A DNA stretch of 55,770 nucleotides, from NCBI GenBank assembly GCA_902560445.1, contig CACELO010000006.1:1-55770 (forward strand). Reading direction: 5' to 3'. A model generated the notes under the pieces. The model did not search any database, was not told the origin of the DNA, and saw only the letters and a program-made list of their open reading frames with translations. This document shows, piece after piece, positions 23,543-33,600 of this stretch; position 1 is the stretch's first letter; every line of letters starts with the position of its first letter. This stretch comes from an uncultured Candidatus Poseidoniales archaeon (GTDB taxonomy: Archaea; Thermoplasmatota; Poseidoniia; Poseidoniales; Thalassarchaeaceae). Position numbers and translations under genes: made by a program.

Positions 23543-25657
23543 TTATTCATCGATGATTTTTCTGATTTTTTGTTTCAAAATCTCACTAACAACTTTCCCA
23601 TCAGCAGCCCCGCCTAACTTACCCATTACTGGTCCCATCAGCGGCCCTATTGCACCTAATCCACGCTCTGCAATGAATTCGGCACGGTCTGCTAGAATCT
23701 CATCGACCGCGTCTTCCACTGCCGAAGAGTCTGCGGGAGTATAGCCATCTGAATCGGCCTTTTCACTGAACCATTTAAGCCGCTCAGAAAATTCCGCTTC
23801 GGTGTGTTTTGGCCCTTCAATCAACAGTCTGCGAGCCATTGGTACCAATCCTTCACGAGTGATGATGCCTTCCTCACAGGCGTGAAGGGAAAGGGCAACG
23901 ACTGACATTGGGAGAGTATCTGCTGTGTATTTCGTACCCTCAGCGATATCCTCACGTGTATTGTCTAGAAGAGTTGATGCCATGGATTTAGCAGGTATTC
24001 CAGGAGTTCCTGTTGGTTCTCCTTCGACAGCGATGACCAGAATATCATCTAGCTCAGCACCAATAAGTGCCTCGACTTGATTGCCTGAAATATTGTATGA
24101 GGTGAGGCGCTCGATTCTTTGTGCTCGATTTAGTGGAAGGTCGTCCCTAATCGAAGACCATCGTTCTTCATCGAGAGCCACTACTGGGATATCGGTCTCT
24201 GGATACATGCGAGCACCGCCTGGAAGCGGGCGCATTGCAGTTGTTGTACCATCCTCTGGCGCTCCTTTACGAATTACGACGTTTCGAACTTCCTGCGAAA
24301 TTCGATGATAGGATTGACGGGCTCTTTTGATGACCGATTCGAGTGCTAAATCTACTTGCCATTCTGGAGCAACGCATAGTACGAAAGCATCGTTTTCTGC
24401 CAAATCTAGTTGAGATTGTATCGAATCCACCTGATTCTGATCTATTCCATAAGCGGGAAGTTCGTCGGAGTGGAAAATCCCCGCAACTCCAGCTAACTTT
24501 GCGGCACTTGCTAATTCTCTTCCGAGCCTTGGTAGTTGGGAATCTTCCTCATCCATCTCCTTCGCACCTATCTTTCCGGCAAATCCGGGCAGAATTATCG
24601 CCTTTACGAGTGAGCCGTGGGCAAGAGATTGTTCTACCATTGTCGATGTACAATCATCAAAGGAAGAAGTAACATCGTGGAGCCGCATCGGAATTCTATT
24701 CTCAATCGCCCTGGCAACTCGATTCTCTACTGGAATTTGATCGTCTCTCCGGTCCGGTGGAAGTAGAGGTAGGTCGGCCTCATCTCTCAATTGATTTGCG
24801 AGACGGTACATATGCAACTGGCGAGCCATCTCTAACCGGATGATTCGTGGTATCCAATCCAAATCCTGACAACCTTTGATTTCAACCCGGTCGCCACAGG
24901 CGATACTGACGTTCAAATCTTGACGGATTGAACCTAGTCCACGGCGCACCATTCGTGTATCCCGAAGTAAGGTGCCGAGAGCGAGTGCAGTTTCCTTGGC
25001 ATGTTCAGGGGTTTGCACATGAGGAGCCGTTGCAATCTCAACTAGTGGAACTCCAAGCCGGTCGAGGGTGTAAATCACTATCTCACCAGAATCTGTAGAT
25101 TGTGTGTCGAGTTTTCTCGCAGAATCTTCCTCTAGGCAAATAACATCGATGCCCACATCTCCAGAAGGGGTTACAATCGTTCCATCGGTAGCGATTAATG
25201 TGGTGCGCTGAAAGCCACTTGTATTCGATCCATCGACTACTGTTTTTCTCATCGCTTGAAGGAATGGAACAGGCTTTGCATCCATCATTGCGCTGATAGT
25301 TAAGGCGGCTTTAACCGCCGAATCATCATGAGATAGAGGGGGTGCTTCATCCAACTCAATTAAGCCGGAATTTGGGGATTGAACGTAAACGAAAGAGCGG
25401 TTTCTACGAGCTTCGAAGCGGGCGGCGACATCGACTTTACCGCCCTCACCTTGAGCCGCTCTAAGTCTCCTACCCTCTCGCTTCCATTCGTACGGAATAT
25501 CCTCAATCCCCATTTCGTAAAGAGTACTTGGCATCCGAGAATGTAACTTGCCAGTGTTCAATTGTTGATGAATTTCCAGGCCGCACATGAAGCCGAGAGC
25601 GGACGAATCTAACTCTGAGGCTTTGGCAACCTCTCCGTACGGCTCGCTTGTGCTCAC
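23543..25657 (-). CDS. gatE: Glutamyl-tRNA(Gln) amidotransferase subunit E
   Basis: A 704-residue GatE, the archaea-specific tRNA-binding and kinase subunit of GatDE, which converts Glu-tRNA(Gln) to Gln-tRNA(Gln). It starts with the GatB/E cradle: GFMCGLEIHQQLNTGKLHSR, then FVYVQSPNSGLIELDEAPP, VDGSNTSGFQRTTLIATDG and the late GARMYPETDIP. An AspRS-like insertion (GAD-type) lies at about 280-410, and the C-terminal YqeY-like tail ends in the GPLMGPVMGKLGGAADG motif. GatD is not in the window. The start is GTG at 25657. The gene follows mcm on the same strand after 31 bases. Confidence 0.95.
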   Translation of the reverse strand: MSTSEPYGEVAKASELDSSALGFMCGLEIHQQLNTGKLHSRMPSTLYEMGIEDIPYEWKREGRRLRAAQGEGGKVDVAARFEARRNRSFVYVQSPNSGLIELDEAPPLSHDDSAVKAALTISAMMDAKPVPFLQAMRKTVVDGSNTSGFQRTTLIATDGTIVTPSGDVGIDVICLEEDSARKLDTQSTDSGEIVIYTLDRLGVPLVEIATAPHVQTPEHAKETALALGTLLRDTRMVRRGLGSIRQDLNVSIACGDRVEIKGCQDLDWIPRIIRLEMARQLHMYRLANQLRDEADLPLLPPDRRDDQIPVENRVARAIENRIPMRLHDVTSSFDDCTSTMVEQSLAHGSLVKAIILPGFAGKIGAKEMDEEDSQLPRLGRELASAAKLAGVAGIFHSDELPAYGIDQNQVDSIQSQLDLAENDAFVLCVAPEWQVDLALESVIKRARQSYHRISQEVRNVVIRKGAPEDGTTTAMRPLPGGARMYPETDIPVVALDEERWSSIRDDLPLNRAQRIERLTSYNISGNQVEALIGAELDDILVIAVEGEPTGTPGIPAKSMASTLLDNTREDIAEGTKYTADTLPMSVVALSLHACEEGIITREGLVPMARRLLIEGPKHTEAEFSERLKWFSEKADSDGYTPADSSAVEDAVDEILADRAEFIAERGLGAIGPLMGPVMGKLGGAADGKVVSEILKQKIRKIIDE

Positions 25658-25688
25658 AATCTAAAGCGGAGAGTCATCGCTCATAGGC

Positions 25689-27857
25689 TCAACGGGCGAA
25701 AGAATAGCGCTCGTGTGATATCTCGAATATTTCTCCGCCTTGCAACATTCTCGAAATTACCTCCTCCACTTGGTATTCGTTTACACCACGTGTTTCACTA
25801 CGATTGAGAATCTCAGTTAATTCTGCAACACCCTTGTCTTTGCACAAATCACTGATTATCGACCTTACAGTATTACCTGCATTTCTTTGACTAACCGATA
25901 CCCCCGATGCTAATTCTGACTCATCTTCAATTCCGGCCTCCTCGCGCCAGTGTCTGAAAATTGCGAGCGCCATTTTTGCATCATCGGCTGTGGCGACTTC
26001 TCGAAGATGCATTCTGGCATGGGCCTCTGTCAAGCGGATTAGGGCCTCCAAAGCTCGAGGGGTAATCGGAATTACTTCTGTCTCTGTGTATTGTTGTTGA
26101 TCACGACCGAAGGATTGTCGCTCATTTGTATAGTACTCTAGAATCAATGCCTTTGCATCGTCACTCAAGTCAGGATTGATATTTCTCTTCGCGTAAGCGA
26201 TGTATTTCCTCAGGAATTCAATAGTGAGGTGTTGGGACCCATCGACCCCTTCATCAAAAATCTCTCCTTCATCTCCTTCTCTAAGGTCAAATTCAATGGC
26301 TTCGTCTAATTTTGTCTCACTTACTCCCTGGGTCCTGACTTCCAAAATATGTCTAGCAATTCTCTCATCATCATCGACTCTGACTTCATCTCGCATCATC
26401 CAAATAATATCAAATCTTGATGCGAGTGGGGGTGGGAGTCCGGTTTCATTGAACGAATGCATGACGCTTTCATTTGCTCCACGCTTAGTGAATCGGCCCT
26501 CTTTCGGATTAGCGGCTGCGAGAACAGCACAACGTGTGTTTAGAGTTGCTTTTACACCACCTTTTGAGACATCCAAGCGCTGTTGTTCCATGGCTGGGTG
26601 CATAGTTCTCCTATCTTCCTCACTGATTTTGTCAAATTCGTCAATCGCCGCCATCCCTCGATCGGATAATGGAAGAATTCCTGCTTCCAATGCGAATCTA
26701 CCACCACCACCGAAATCATCTCTAACTGCAGCCGCAGTAAGTCCCGCACCAGAAACACCACCACCAGTAGCGAACATACCTCGTGGGGATAGTTTTGACA
26801 TGTAACTGAGAAGCTGTGACTTTGCAACACCGGGATCCCCCATCAAAAGAATGTGAATGTCTCCCCTAGAACGGGTTCCGTCCTTGTTTACTCTAGAAAC
26901 CCCCCCGAATAGTTGTAAGGCAAGACTTCTCTTAACAAAATGAACAACGCCAGTTGCGTAAACCGAGGGCGCTATTGAGCGTTGCATCAATTGTAACAAA
27001 TCATGACGAGCAGCGATATCGATTATTGCTTGACGGTCTTCATCGGAAATTTTGATTTCAGTAAATGGGGTACTCTCGTGCTCCGAGCTGATTAGGTGGT
27101 AGATGATATCAAACATCGGGGTCTTCTTGTTTCTCTTTATCTCAGAATGAACGACGGGGATGGCGTTGATTACCACTCTTTGGCCTGGAAGATGTTTGTT
27201 CACCAAGTCGCCTTCGACTAAGACTTGACCTCGGGAAGGTTGAGCGCCGCTAGGGACGTTTTCAGGAACCTCTTGAACCTCTATCCATTGGTTATTGACC
27301 ATTCTAGAGACATTCATTACGAGAGCGAAGCGAGTTCCACCGGAGCGCCCTGCTGACTCTCCACATCCCGTTTCATCCGGGCACTTGAGTGGTTCCTTCA
27401 ATTCTCTTTCATTATCTTGAATCATCTCAATCGAATTACCACAATTCTCACATTGGAATACTGCTCGATGAATTCTGGGCTTTATTTCGCTGATTTTAGT
27501 ACAAATTACTTCTGCACTTCGTAACGATTCGATGTCGTTGCTACCCATATCTCTTAGATCGCGGCGGCTATCCTTAGGCAACTCACCAACTCGAATTATG
27601 CAATCAAGGTCTTCTCCACGCTCACGACAAATTTCTGTTAGAGTGGCTCTGCCATTGCTGATTATTTTACGAGGATCCTTCAGGACATCTTCCGCAAACT
27701 CGGGATCGAAGGCTTGAAGCTCGTGGAATGTAATATCAAGCACAGCATTTTCAGACTGCTTTGACAGTAGTAGAACTATCTCCGCCTCTTTTGCTTCAGT
27801 GAAGAAAGTCCTCCACCTAGCGGATGAGTCATGTGCTGCCATCGTCATTGATTTCAC
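25689..27857 (-). CDS. mcm: Minichromosome maintenance (MCM) replicative helicase
   Basis: A 722-residue MCM, the hexameric 3'-5' helicase of archaeal chromosome replication. Features in order: N-terminal domain with zinc-binding cysteines (CENCGNS and a later CPDETGCG, about residues 142-170), OB-fold region, Walker A GDPGVAKSQLLSYM near 339, Walker B MAAIDEFDKI near 404, sensor 1 AAANP, arginine finger SRFDIIW near 480, and a C-terminal winged-helix domain ending HERYSFAR. The 5' end is uncertain: GTG at 27857 and ATGs at 27848 and 27842 are all in frame without a clear ribosome-binding site, suggesting a leaderless transcript. Divergent from the PPC gene across about 210 bases. Confidence 0.96.
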   Translation of the reverse strand: MKSMTMAAHDSSARWRTFFTEAKEAEIVLLLSKQSENAVLDITFHELQAFDPEFAEDVLKDPRKIISNGRATLTEICRERGEDLDCIIRVGELPKDSRRDLRDMGSNDIESLRSAEVICTKISEIKPRIHRAVFQCENCGNSIEMIQDNERELKEPLKCPDETGCGESAGRSGGTRFALVMNVSRMVNNQWIEVQEVPENVPSGAQPSRGQVLVEGDLVNKHLPGQRVVINAIPVVHSEIKRNKKTPMFDIIYHLISSEHESTPFTEIKISDEDRQAIIDIAARHDLLQLMQRSIAPSVYATGVVHFVKRSLALQLFGGVSRVNKDGTRSRGDIHILLMGDPGVAKSQLLSYMSKLSPRGMFATGGGVSGAGLTAAAVRDDFGGGGRFALEAGILPLSDRGMAAIDEFDKISEEDRRTMHPAMEQQRLDVSKGGVKATLNTRCAVLAAANPKEGRFTKRGANESVMHSFNETGLPPPLASRFDIIWMMRDEVRVDDDERIARHILEVRTQGVSETKLDEAIEFDLREGDEGEIFDEGVDGSQHLTIEFLRKYIAYAKRNINPDLSDDAKALILEYYTNERQSFGRDQQQYTETEVIPITPRALEALIRLTEAHARMHLREVATADDAKMALAIFRHWREEAGIEDESELASGVSVSQRNAGNTVRSIISDLCKDKGVAELTEILNRSETRGVNEYQVEEVISRMLQGGEIFEISHERYSFAR

Positions 27858-28055
27858 CGTCGGGCAAGGGAGATGAGAATCCGTAGTCTATGAACAAAGC
27901 GGATGGTTTACTCGACCCCTTTGCTTCCACTGGAAGTTTTCACCGCAAGACGTCGCGTAAATGCAGGCTTGAGTGCTTCCACTGCAAGAATTTCTTCAGT
28001 TTGCCGACCCCCATAGGAAACCATCCTTGGGATTTGTTCAAGCACCGCTCCACAA

Positions 28056-28064
28056 CCCCCCCCC
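28056..28064 (+). repeat. C9 homopolymer tract just before a start codon
   Basis: Nine consecutive C residues end 3 bases before the ATG of the PPC-domain gene, where a ribosome-binding site would normally lie. Runs of this length are otherwise absent from the surrounding intergenic DNA. Slippage here would alter leader length but not the reading frame. Confidence 0.8.
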
Positions 28065-28067
28065 TTC

Positions 28068-28496
28068 ATGCAACATACGCGCTCTGGAAGTGATATCTTA
28101 GTTCGTATTGACCCTGGTGAAGAAATCCATACAGCATTGAAGAAATTGGCTGATGACCTTGGATTTGATGCAGCGGCTATTACCAGCGGAATTGGCCGTA
28201 CGCGTGAAAATCAATATGGTTACATGAACGAAGAAGGAATTTACAAGAGAAGATTATTGGATTCTCCATCAGAACTGGTCAGTTTATCTGGCAATATTGC
28301 ACGAACAGAAAATGGAGAGGCTTTCACTCATATCCACTGTTGTTGGTCAGATGATGAAAATAATGTACACGCTGGACATATGTTTGAGTCCACAGTTCAT
28401 GTTGTTGCCGAAGTACACGTTAGAATAATGCAGCACGCAGCTATGACTCGTTGCCCTCTTGCTGATGCAGAATTACTGGGTCTAGAATTTGACTGA
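28068..28496 (+). CDS. PPC/DUF296-domain protein
   Basis: A 142-residue single-domain protein of the PPC (plants and prokaryotes conserved, DUF296) family. Typical parts are ILVRIDPGEEIHTALKKLAD at the start, AAAITSGIGRT, LSGNIAR, and the metal-site-like HIHCCWSDD / HAGHMFESTVHVVAEV near residues 90-120. Prokaryotic members are trimers with a bound metal and unknown, often regulatory, function; the AT-hook of plant relatives is absent. The start ATG has a C-rich leader without a Shine-Dalgarno motif. The alpha/beta hydrolase gene follows after 21 bases, probably as an operon. Confidence 0.8.
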   Translation: MQHTRSGSDILVRIDPGEEIHTALKKLADDLGFDAAAITSGIGRTRENQYGYMNEEGIYKRRLLDSPSELVSLSGNIARTENGEAFTHIHCCWSDDENNVHAGHMFESTVHVVAEVHVRIMQHAAMTRCPLADAELLGLEFD

Positions 28497-28517
28497 AATT
28501 TCCAAGGGCTGGTCGTC

Positions 28518-29129
28518 ATGAAAATTCTCTTTGCTCATGGTTTAGAAGGCAGCCCAAATGGATCTAAACCGACATGGATGAAAGAGAGTCTTAACTGGGA
28601 AATAATATGCCCAGAGATGAGTAACAAGGGTTGGGCTATAGCAGACCAAACAGAAGTCATCGCTAAGGCTATCGCTGAGAATGAAGATATTGACATCATA
28701 ATGGGCTCATCGTACGGAGGGCTCGCTATTGCCAATGCTTCGGAAAGATTTACCGAGCGCGATCTGAGGTTGGTTTTGCTAGCACCTGCATTTGGGCTTG
28801 CTGAAAATTTTCGTTCGATTGCTGGTGAACAAGGATTAACCGAGTGGGAAAATATTGGTTCTCGCCAGTATTTCCATCATGGATTCGGACATGAGGTGGA
28901 ATTCGGTTGGGATTTCATTACATCAGCTGATGAGATGTCCTGGCCTAACCTCCACCATTCAACAATAATTCTTCATGGAAACCAAGACGATATCGTTCCA
29001 ATAGAATCCTCACGAAGGGTATCAGAATCGAATGAATTAGTAGAACTGATAGAAGTAGAAGATGGACACAGATTAGCAGACTCTCTGCATTTCATCCCTC
29101 TAGCAGTACAGAGAGTTCTTTCTCGTTAA
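28518..29129 (+). CDS. Small alpha/beta-hydrolase (YqiA-like esterase)
   Basis: A 203-residue alpha/beta-hydrolase. The N-terminus ILFAHGLEGSPNGSKPTWM gives the oxyanion-region HGxxGS motif; the nucleophile elbow is GSSYGG near residue 64, the acid is in GNQDDIVP near 157 and the catalytic His in EDGHRLAD near 181. The compact size and opening motif match YqiA/UPF0227-like esterases. Substrate unknown. It is probably co-transcribed with the PPC-domain gene. It converges on livF, with 4 bases between stops. Confidence 0.8.
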   Translation: MKILFAHGLEGSPNGSKPTWMKESLNWEIICPEMSNKGWAIADQTEVIAKAIAENEDIDIIMGSSYGGLAIANASERFTERDLRLVLLAPAFGLAENFRSIAGEQGLTEWENIGSRQYFHHGFGHEVEFGWDFITSADEMSWPNLHHSTIILHGNQDDIVPIESSRRVSESNELVELIEVEDGHRLADSLHFIPLAVQRVLSR

Positions 29130-29133
29130 CTGA

Positions 29134-29850
29134 TTAATGAGAACCAAGGAAGTACTCGCCTATTTCTGGATCTGTTAGAATATGCTGTGCGTCACCAGTA
29201 TGGACTACTTTACCGTTGGCAAAAATATACCCTCGGTCGGAACGAGCAAGACTCAATCTAGCGTTCTGCTCGACAATAAGCACAGTGATTCCTTCTTCTC
29301 TCAGAGCATCTATTCTCTCAATTATTTGTTGCTGATAGAGGGGAGAAAGTGCGGCTGTCGGCTCGTCGAGCAAAAGGAAAGTTGGATTGGAAATTAGAGC
29401 ACGTGAAATCGCCAGCATCTGCCTCTCACCACCTGAAAGAGAAGCTGCAAGGTCATGAGTTCGCTGTTGTAAATCAGGGAACATATTCAGTGCACGTTCA
29501 ATTCTCTCGGTGAGTATAGTGGAAGGCAGTTTGTTTCCACCCATCTGTAAATTCTCATGAACTGTCAAAGAGGGGAATACATTGTTCACCTGTGGAACGT
29601 ATGCAATACCTCGATTGACTAACTGGTCAGTTCTCCATCCAGACACTTCTTCACCCTCATGTTGAACTGTTCCGGAATAATGAGTGGCTATTCCAAAAAT
29701 TGTCTTGATTAGAGTTGACTTGCCGCAACCATTCGGACCAATGATGGTGACGAATTCTCCCTTATCGACGTACAAGTCAATATCATATAGAATCTGGACT
29801 GAACCATAACCACTGTTCATTCCATTGATTTCGAGTACTCTCTCGCTCAT
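29134..29850 (-). CDS. livF: Branched-chain amino acid-type ABC transporter ATPase LivF
   Basis: A 238-residue ABC ATPase of the LivF type. Walker A GPNGCGKSTLIK, Q-loop YVPQVNNVFPSLTV, signature LSGGERQMLAISRAL, Walker B FLLLDEPTAAL and the H-region VEQNARLSLARSDRGYIFA, whose EQNA is typical of LivF. It powers import by the permease fusion upstream. The ATG overlaps the livG stop as ATGA and has GGAGGTGA 7 bases upstream, so translation is coupled. Confidence 0.93.
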   Translation of the reverse strand: MSERVLEINGMNSGYGSVQILYDIDLYVDKGEFVTIIGPNGCGKSTLIKTIFGIATHYSGTVQHEGEEVSGWRTDQLVNRGIAYVPQVNNVFPSLTVHENLQMGGNKLPSTILTERIERALNMFPDLQQRTHDLAASLSGGERQMLAISRALISNPTFLLLDEPTAALSPLYQQQIIERIDALREEGITVLIVEQNARLSLARSDRGYIFANGKVVHTGDAQHILTDPEIGEYFLGSH

Positions 29851-30638
29851 TCTTCTTCACCTCCTGATTCATCACCTATAGCACCTAGGTATGCCTCGAT
29901 AACCGCCCGGTTACTACGGACTTCGTCTGGTGTTCCAACCATCAGAATCTCTCCTTCATTCATCACGACGATTTTGTCTACTCCTTGTCTGAGTATGAAA
30001 TCCATATTGTGCTCGATAATTAAAACTGATATTCCTGTTTCATCTACGATTTGCCTAAGACTATTGAATATCTTCATCGCCAGTGGTCCCGCTACTCCAG
30101 CCACTGGTTCATCGAGTAGCAGTAACTTTGGATCACCCATCATTGAGCGTCCTATGTCTACTAGTTTTGATTGGCCACCTGAAAGCTCGCTGGCCAAGTT
30201 ATGTGCCATATGTGGAACTTCTAATTGCTCCAACACATCATATGCGCGAACAAGACGTTCTTCCTCTGCAGACGAAGATAATTTCAAGATTGACGCTAAT
30301 GGATTAGGCTTGAATTGTTCCCGAGGAGGAACTAGTAGATTCTCTATTACTGTCATTTGTCGCCACAAGCGAGTATGCTGGAAAGTTCGGGTGAATCCAA
30401 GGTTTTGAATTTGGTCTGGCCGCATATTCGATGCGTCCTTACCGAAAATCTCGATACTTCCTGCTGTCTGATCTAACAATCCACTAATACAATTGAATGT
30501 AGTAGATTTTCCACAACCATTCGGGCCAATCAATCCGATGAATTCTCCAGGGCCGACTTCGAAAGAGACATCCTTTACGGCAATCAGACCTCCAAACTCC
30601 TTTCGGAGATTTTTGACCCTCAGTACTGGTTCACTCAA
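29847..30638 (-). CDS. livG: Branched-chain amino acid-type ABC transporter ATPase LivG
   Basis: An ABC ATPase of about 263 residues. Walker A GPNGCGKSTTFNCISG, LivG-type FTRTFQHTRLWRQMTVIENL after the first strand set, signature ELSGGQSKLVDIGRSM, Walker B LLLLDEPVAGV, and switch LIIEHNMDFIL. It pairs with LivF under the LivH-LivM permease. The likely start is TTG at 30638, 9 bases after GGAGG and overlapping the permease stop; a GTG at 30647 is also in frame but lies within the ribosome-binding motif. The end overlaps livF as ATGA. Confidence 0.92.
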   Translation of the reverse strand: MSEPVLRVKNLRKEFGGLIAVKDVSFEVGPGEFIGLIGPNGCGKSTTFNCISGLLDQTAGSIEIFGKDASNMRPDQIQNLGFTRTFQHTRLWRQMTVIENLLVPPREQFKPNPLASILKLSSSAEEERLVRAYDVLEQLEVPHMAHNLASELSGGQSKLVDIGRSMMGDPKLLLLDEPVAGVAGPLAMKIFNSLRQIVDETGISVLIIEHNMDFILRQGVDKIVVMNEGEILMVGTPDEVRSNRAVIEAYLGAIGDESGGEEE

Positions 30639-33600
30639 CAGCCTCACCTCCTTTCGGGCGCTCGGGTCTAACCGGTACTTCTGGAAGTAGACCCTTAGTG
30701 TTGAACTTCAATGAAAATAGCATCAGACAGCCGATCAAGAAGAGTTTGAAGTAAAGCATGTCAGCAGATACCACGCCGCCAAAGAACGATTCATCGATTG
30801 AACGCTGCCCAAGAGCAATTGCAGTGAATGAAAAGACTGCCACGCCGGCTAAGCCAATTTCAAGAATTTTTTCTGAACGTATTGCGAATCCGATAAATAC
30901 TGCAACTAGGAATGCGCTTACTACTTCCCATGGACTTAGGATTAGCCACTCAAACAACGAATCAATACGAGCAGCTGTGGTGTGTAATGGAAGATCTGCA
31001 GAGCCTTGTCCTGCGACAAGTACGTTGAATACGAATTCCATTAAGACGATGATGAATGCTCCAACGACCATTCCTCGATTGTTCGATGCACCACCAATTA
31101 TGAAGGCAGCCCAAACTAGGAAAGTTGAGCGGGCCGGAGACATGAAGCTCGGCTCAAATCCGGTTAGTTTCCAAGCCCAGAATGCTCCAGCTAAAGCTGC
31201 GATTGAGGCGCCTAGAGCTAGGCTTGCTGCCTTGTGAGTTAGAACATTGTGACCATGGTGTTGTGCAACCTCTTCATCCTCTCGGATTGCCTTTAGGATT
31301 CTACCCCATGGTGAGGAAAGGATTCTGTTCAATAGAATCCAAACAAGGATTACTGCGATAACGGACATAATCATCAGCAAGAACATGTATGGTGCTGGCT
31401 CGCCTAAATTCAACCATTCACCAATCAGATACGCTGGAGTATCGGTTAGATTTCCATCATCGCGGCAGGCATCAGGGCTAACCCAATTTGTGTCGGGTCC
31501 AGAAGTTTCTGAGCCGCAGAACCACATGTCTTCGAATGGTAATGGATAGGAAGAAATTCCTATTGCATTACCGACTGCTCCAACTCTTAGTAATGGCTCA
31601 CCTGCGAGTAATACTCTAACGATCTCACCAAGTGATATGGTTACAATTGCAAAATAATCCGTTCTCAGGCGAGCGGTTGGATATGCTAGCGCCCACCCAA
31701 AGGCTGCGGCTAGCAGTAGGGCAATCAATACTGCCGGTAAAATCGCCCAATCATATCCGTGAAGATTCTCAGGAGCGGTGAGTATTCCAACAGTTATTGT
31801 TCCAATAGCGACGAAGAAGATGACGCCAAAGTTGACCATTCCAGTATATCCGGTGTGTAGATTGAGGGAGAAAGACATCAGAATGAAAATTGAGAGAGTT
31901 AGTAGAACATTGGATACCTGTAGTACCTTCTTGAATCGGAAATCATCAGACTCAGCAATTGGTAACCAGGCTAAGAACAATATCAGAATGAACAGCAACA
32001 AACCGAAAAGAAGCCAAGACCCAATTGGACTCTCCCTTCCATAACTTCGCAGATTCTGCTTATCGTCGGCTGAGCCTATTGGCAGTTTGTCGAGGATGTT
32101 AGAGTATAGCTTGCCAGATTCTGTACTTACCTTTGAGGTAAAATCGCTAGATGATTGAGATATTTTTTCTCTGATTTGCTTGACAATTTGGTCATGTTTC
32201 CTATCAAATTCTGACCAATGTAGTAAAATTTGGGTTTGTAATTTAGTAAATTTAATCGAAATTGAGGAGATTATCTCGTTTATTTTGGCTATGACATTTT
32301 GTGAGCTCTGAGTTTCATATTTTCCCTGTAATATGGAAATTCCTTCATAGATTGAATAGACCCAAAGGAGGACGAATGCCCATGGCCAAAGGATATCGCC
32401 AAAGTCAACTATGAAATTGACCAAATCGATTTCAAAGTTCATTTGATTTAACCAGGATTCATTCATATGCGCAACTTCGTTTGTGGTCCATATCTCTGTC
32501 TCTGCAGGTGTCAATCCTTCAGGAGGTGACTTTTGACTCAATAAATCTGATTCGTCCAAGGGTGAGTCTTCCAATAGCAACGCCCGATCGTTTCTACCGG
32601 TCAAAACTGCTAGATTAGAATCTACAAATTCATCATCTTGGCAAACATCCCCGCAACCATTTGCGAATGAATTTCTCCTCACGAAGTTACTGAATCTGTG
32701 GAAGGCGTATGCTCCTATTGCAACCGCGGAGAAATTCTGCATCCTGTCAGTTCTATTTCGCCACCAGTGATGAAGGCCAAATATTCCAGTAGGTAAAATG
32801 GCTAGAGCGGCTGTGATCTTGTCAGATTTATCGGGGTCATATTCTTTGCGTTTTCTCAGACGATCGATTTTCCATTTCTCATATGCATCGCCAATACCTT
32901 CCGGCATAATCATCAAAATCGCAACCAAGAATATGTACGGCATTACGCCATCTAGTGCAGAATAATTTGAACGACCAAGTGGTAAGCCGATTCCAATCAA
33001 TACAGGAGAGGATAGTGCACGTACAAATCCAACAACCAAAGATCCAATTATCGCTCCAGGAATGGAACCGATTGTTCCAAGAACAATTATTGCAAAGGAT
33101 GGTAGAAGAAGAGTGAATGCCGTTTCTGGATTGAATCTTAGAGTCAAAGCAAAAATCGCGCCGCCCATTCCGGATATTCCTGCTGAGAGGAAAGCACTCG
33201 TCATGTGTACTCTCTCGACATTGATTCCACTGCTTGCAGCCAATTCTGGGTTATCTGCAACTGCCCTCATTCTCCTTCCAAGGCGAGTTTTATTCAGGAT
33301 TAACATCAACAACAATACTGCTGAGAACATCACCACGGGTACAGCGCCTTTGTAGTAGGCATAATTGGTTGTAGCTTGGGTTACACAATCAGCAGTAGTA
33401 TCATAGAGTTCTATAGCGGGTTTTGAGGTGTCACTGACTATTCTAGTTAGTACGGGTTCGCCGGTAGTTTCGTCAATGGTTTCTTCACAGGTCCATTGTG
33501 TGTAGGTTCTACCCTCTTCGAGATTTCTTTCTCCTAGGTTGAAACGCATCTTTGTTGTTGGGAGTTCCCAGCGAAGATTGGGCATTCGCCAATCTCCTTC

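Noticed and set aside
27900-28000. Near-repeat TGCTTCCACTG-AAG seen twice upstream of the PPC gene
   Set aside because: Only two imperfect copies of about 14 bases; could be chance, and no larger structure is formed.
27890-28093. Possible 67-residue gene in the mcm/PPC divergent region
   Set aside because: Its composition is not protein-like, it overlaps the PPC start and the C9 tract, and no ribosome-binding site precedes it.
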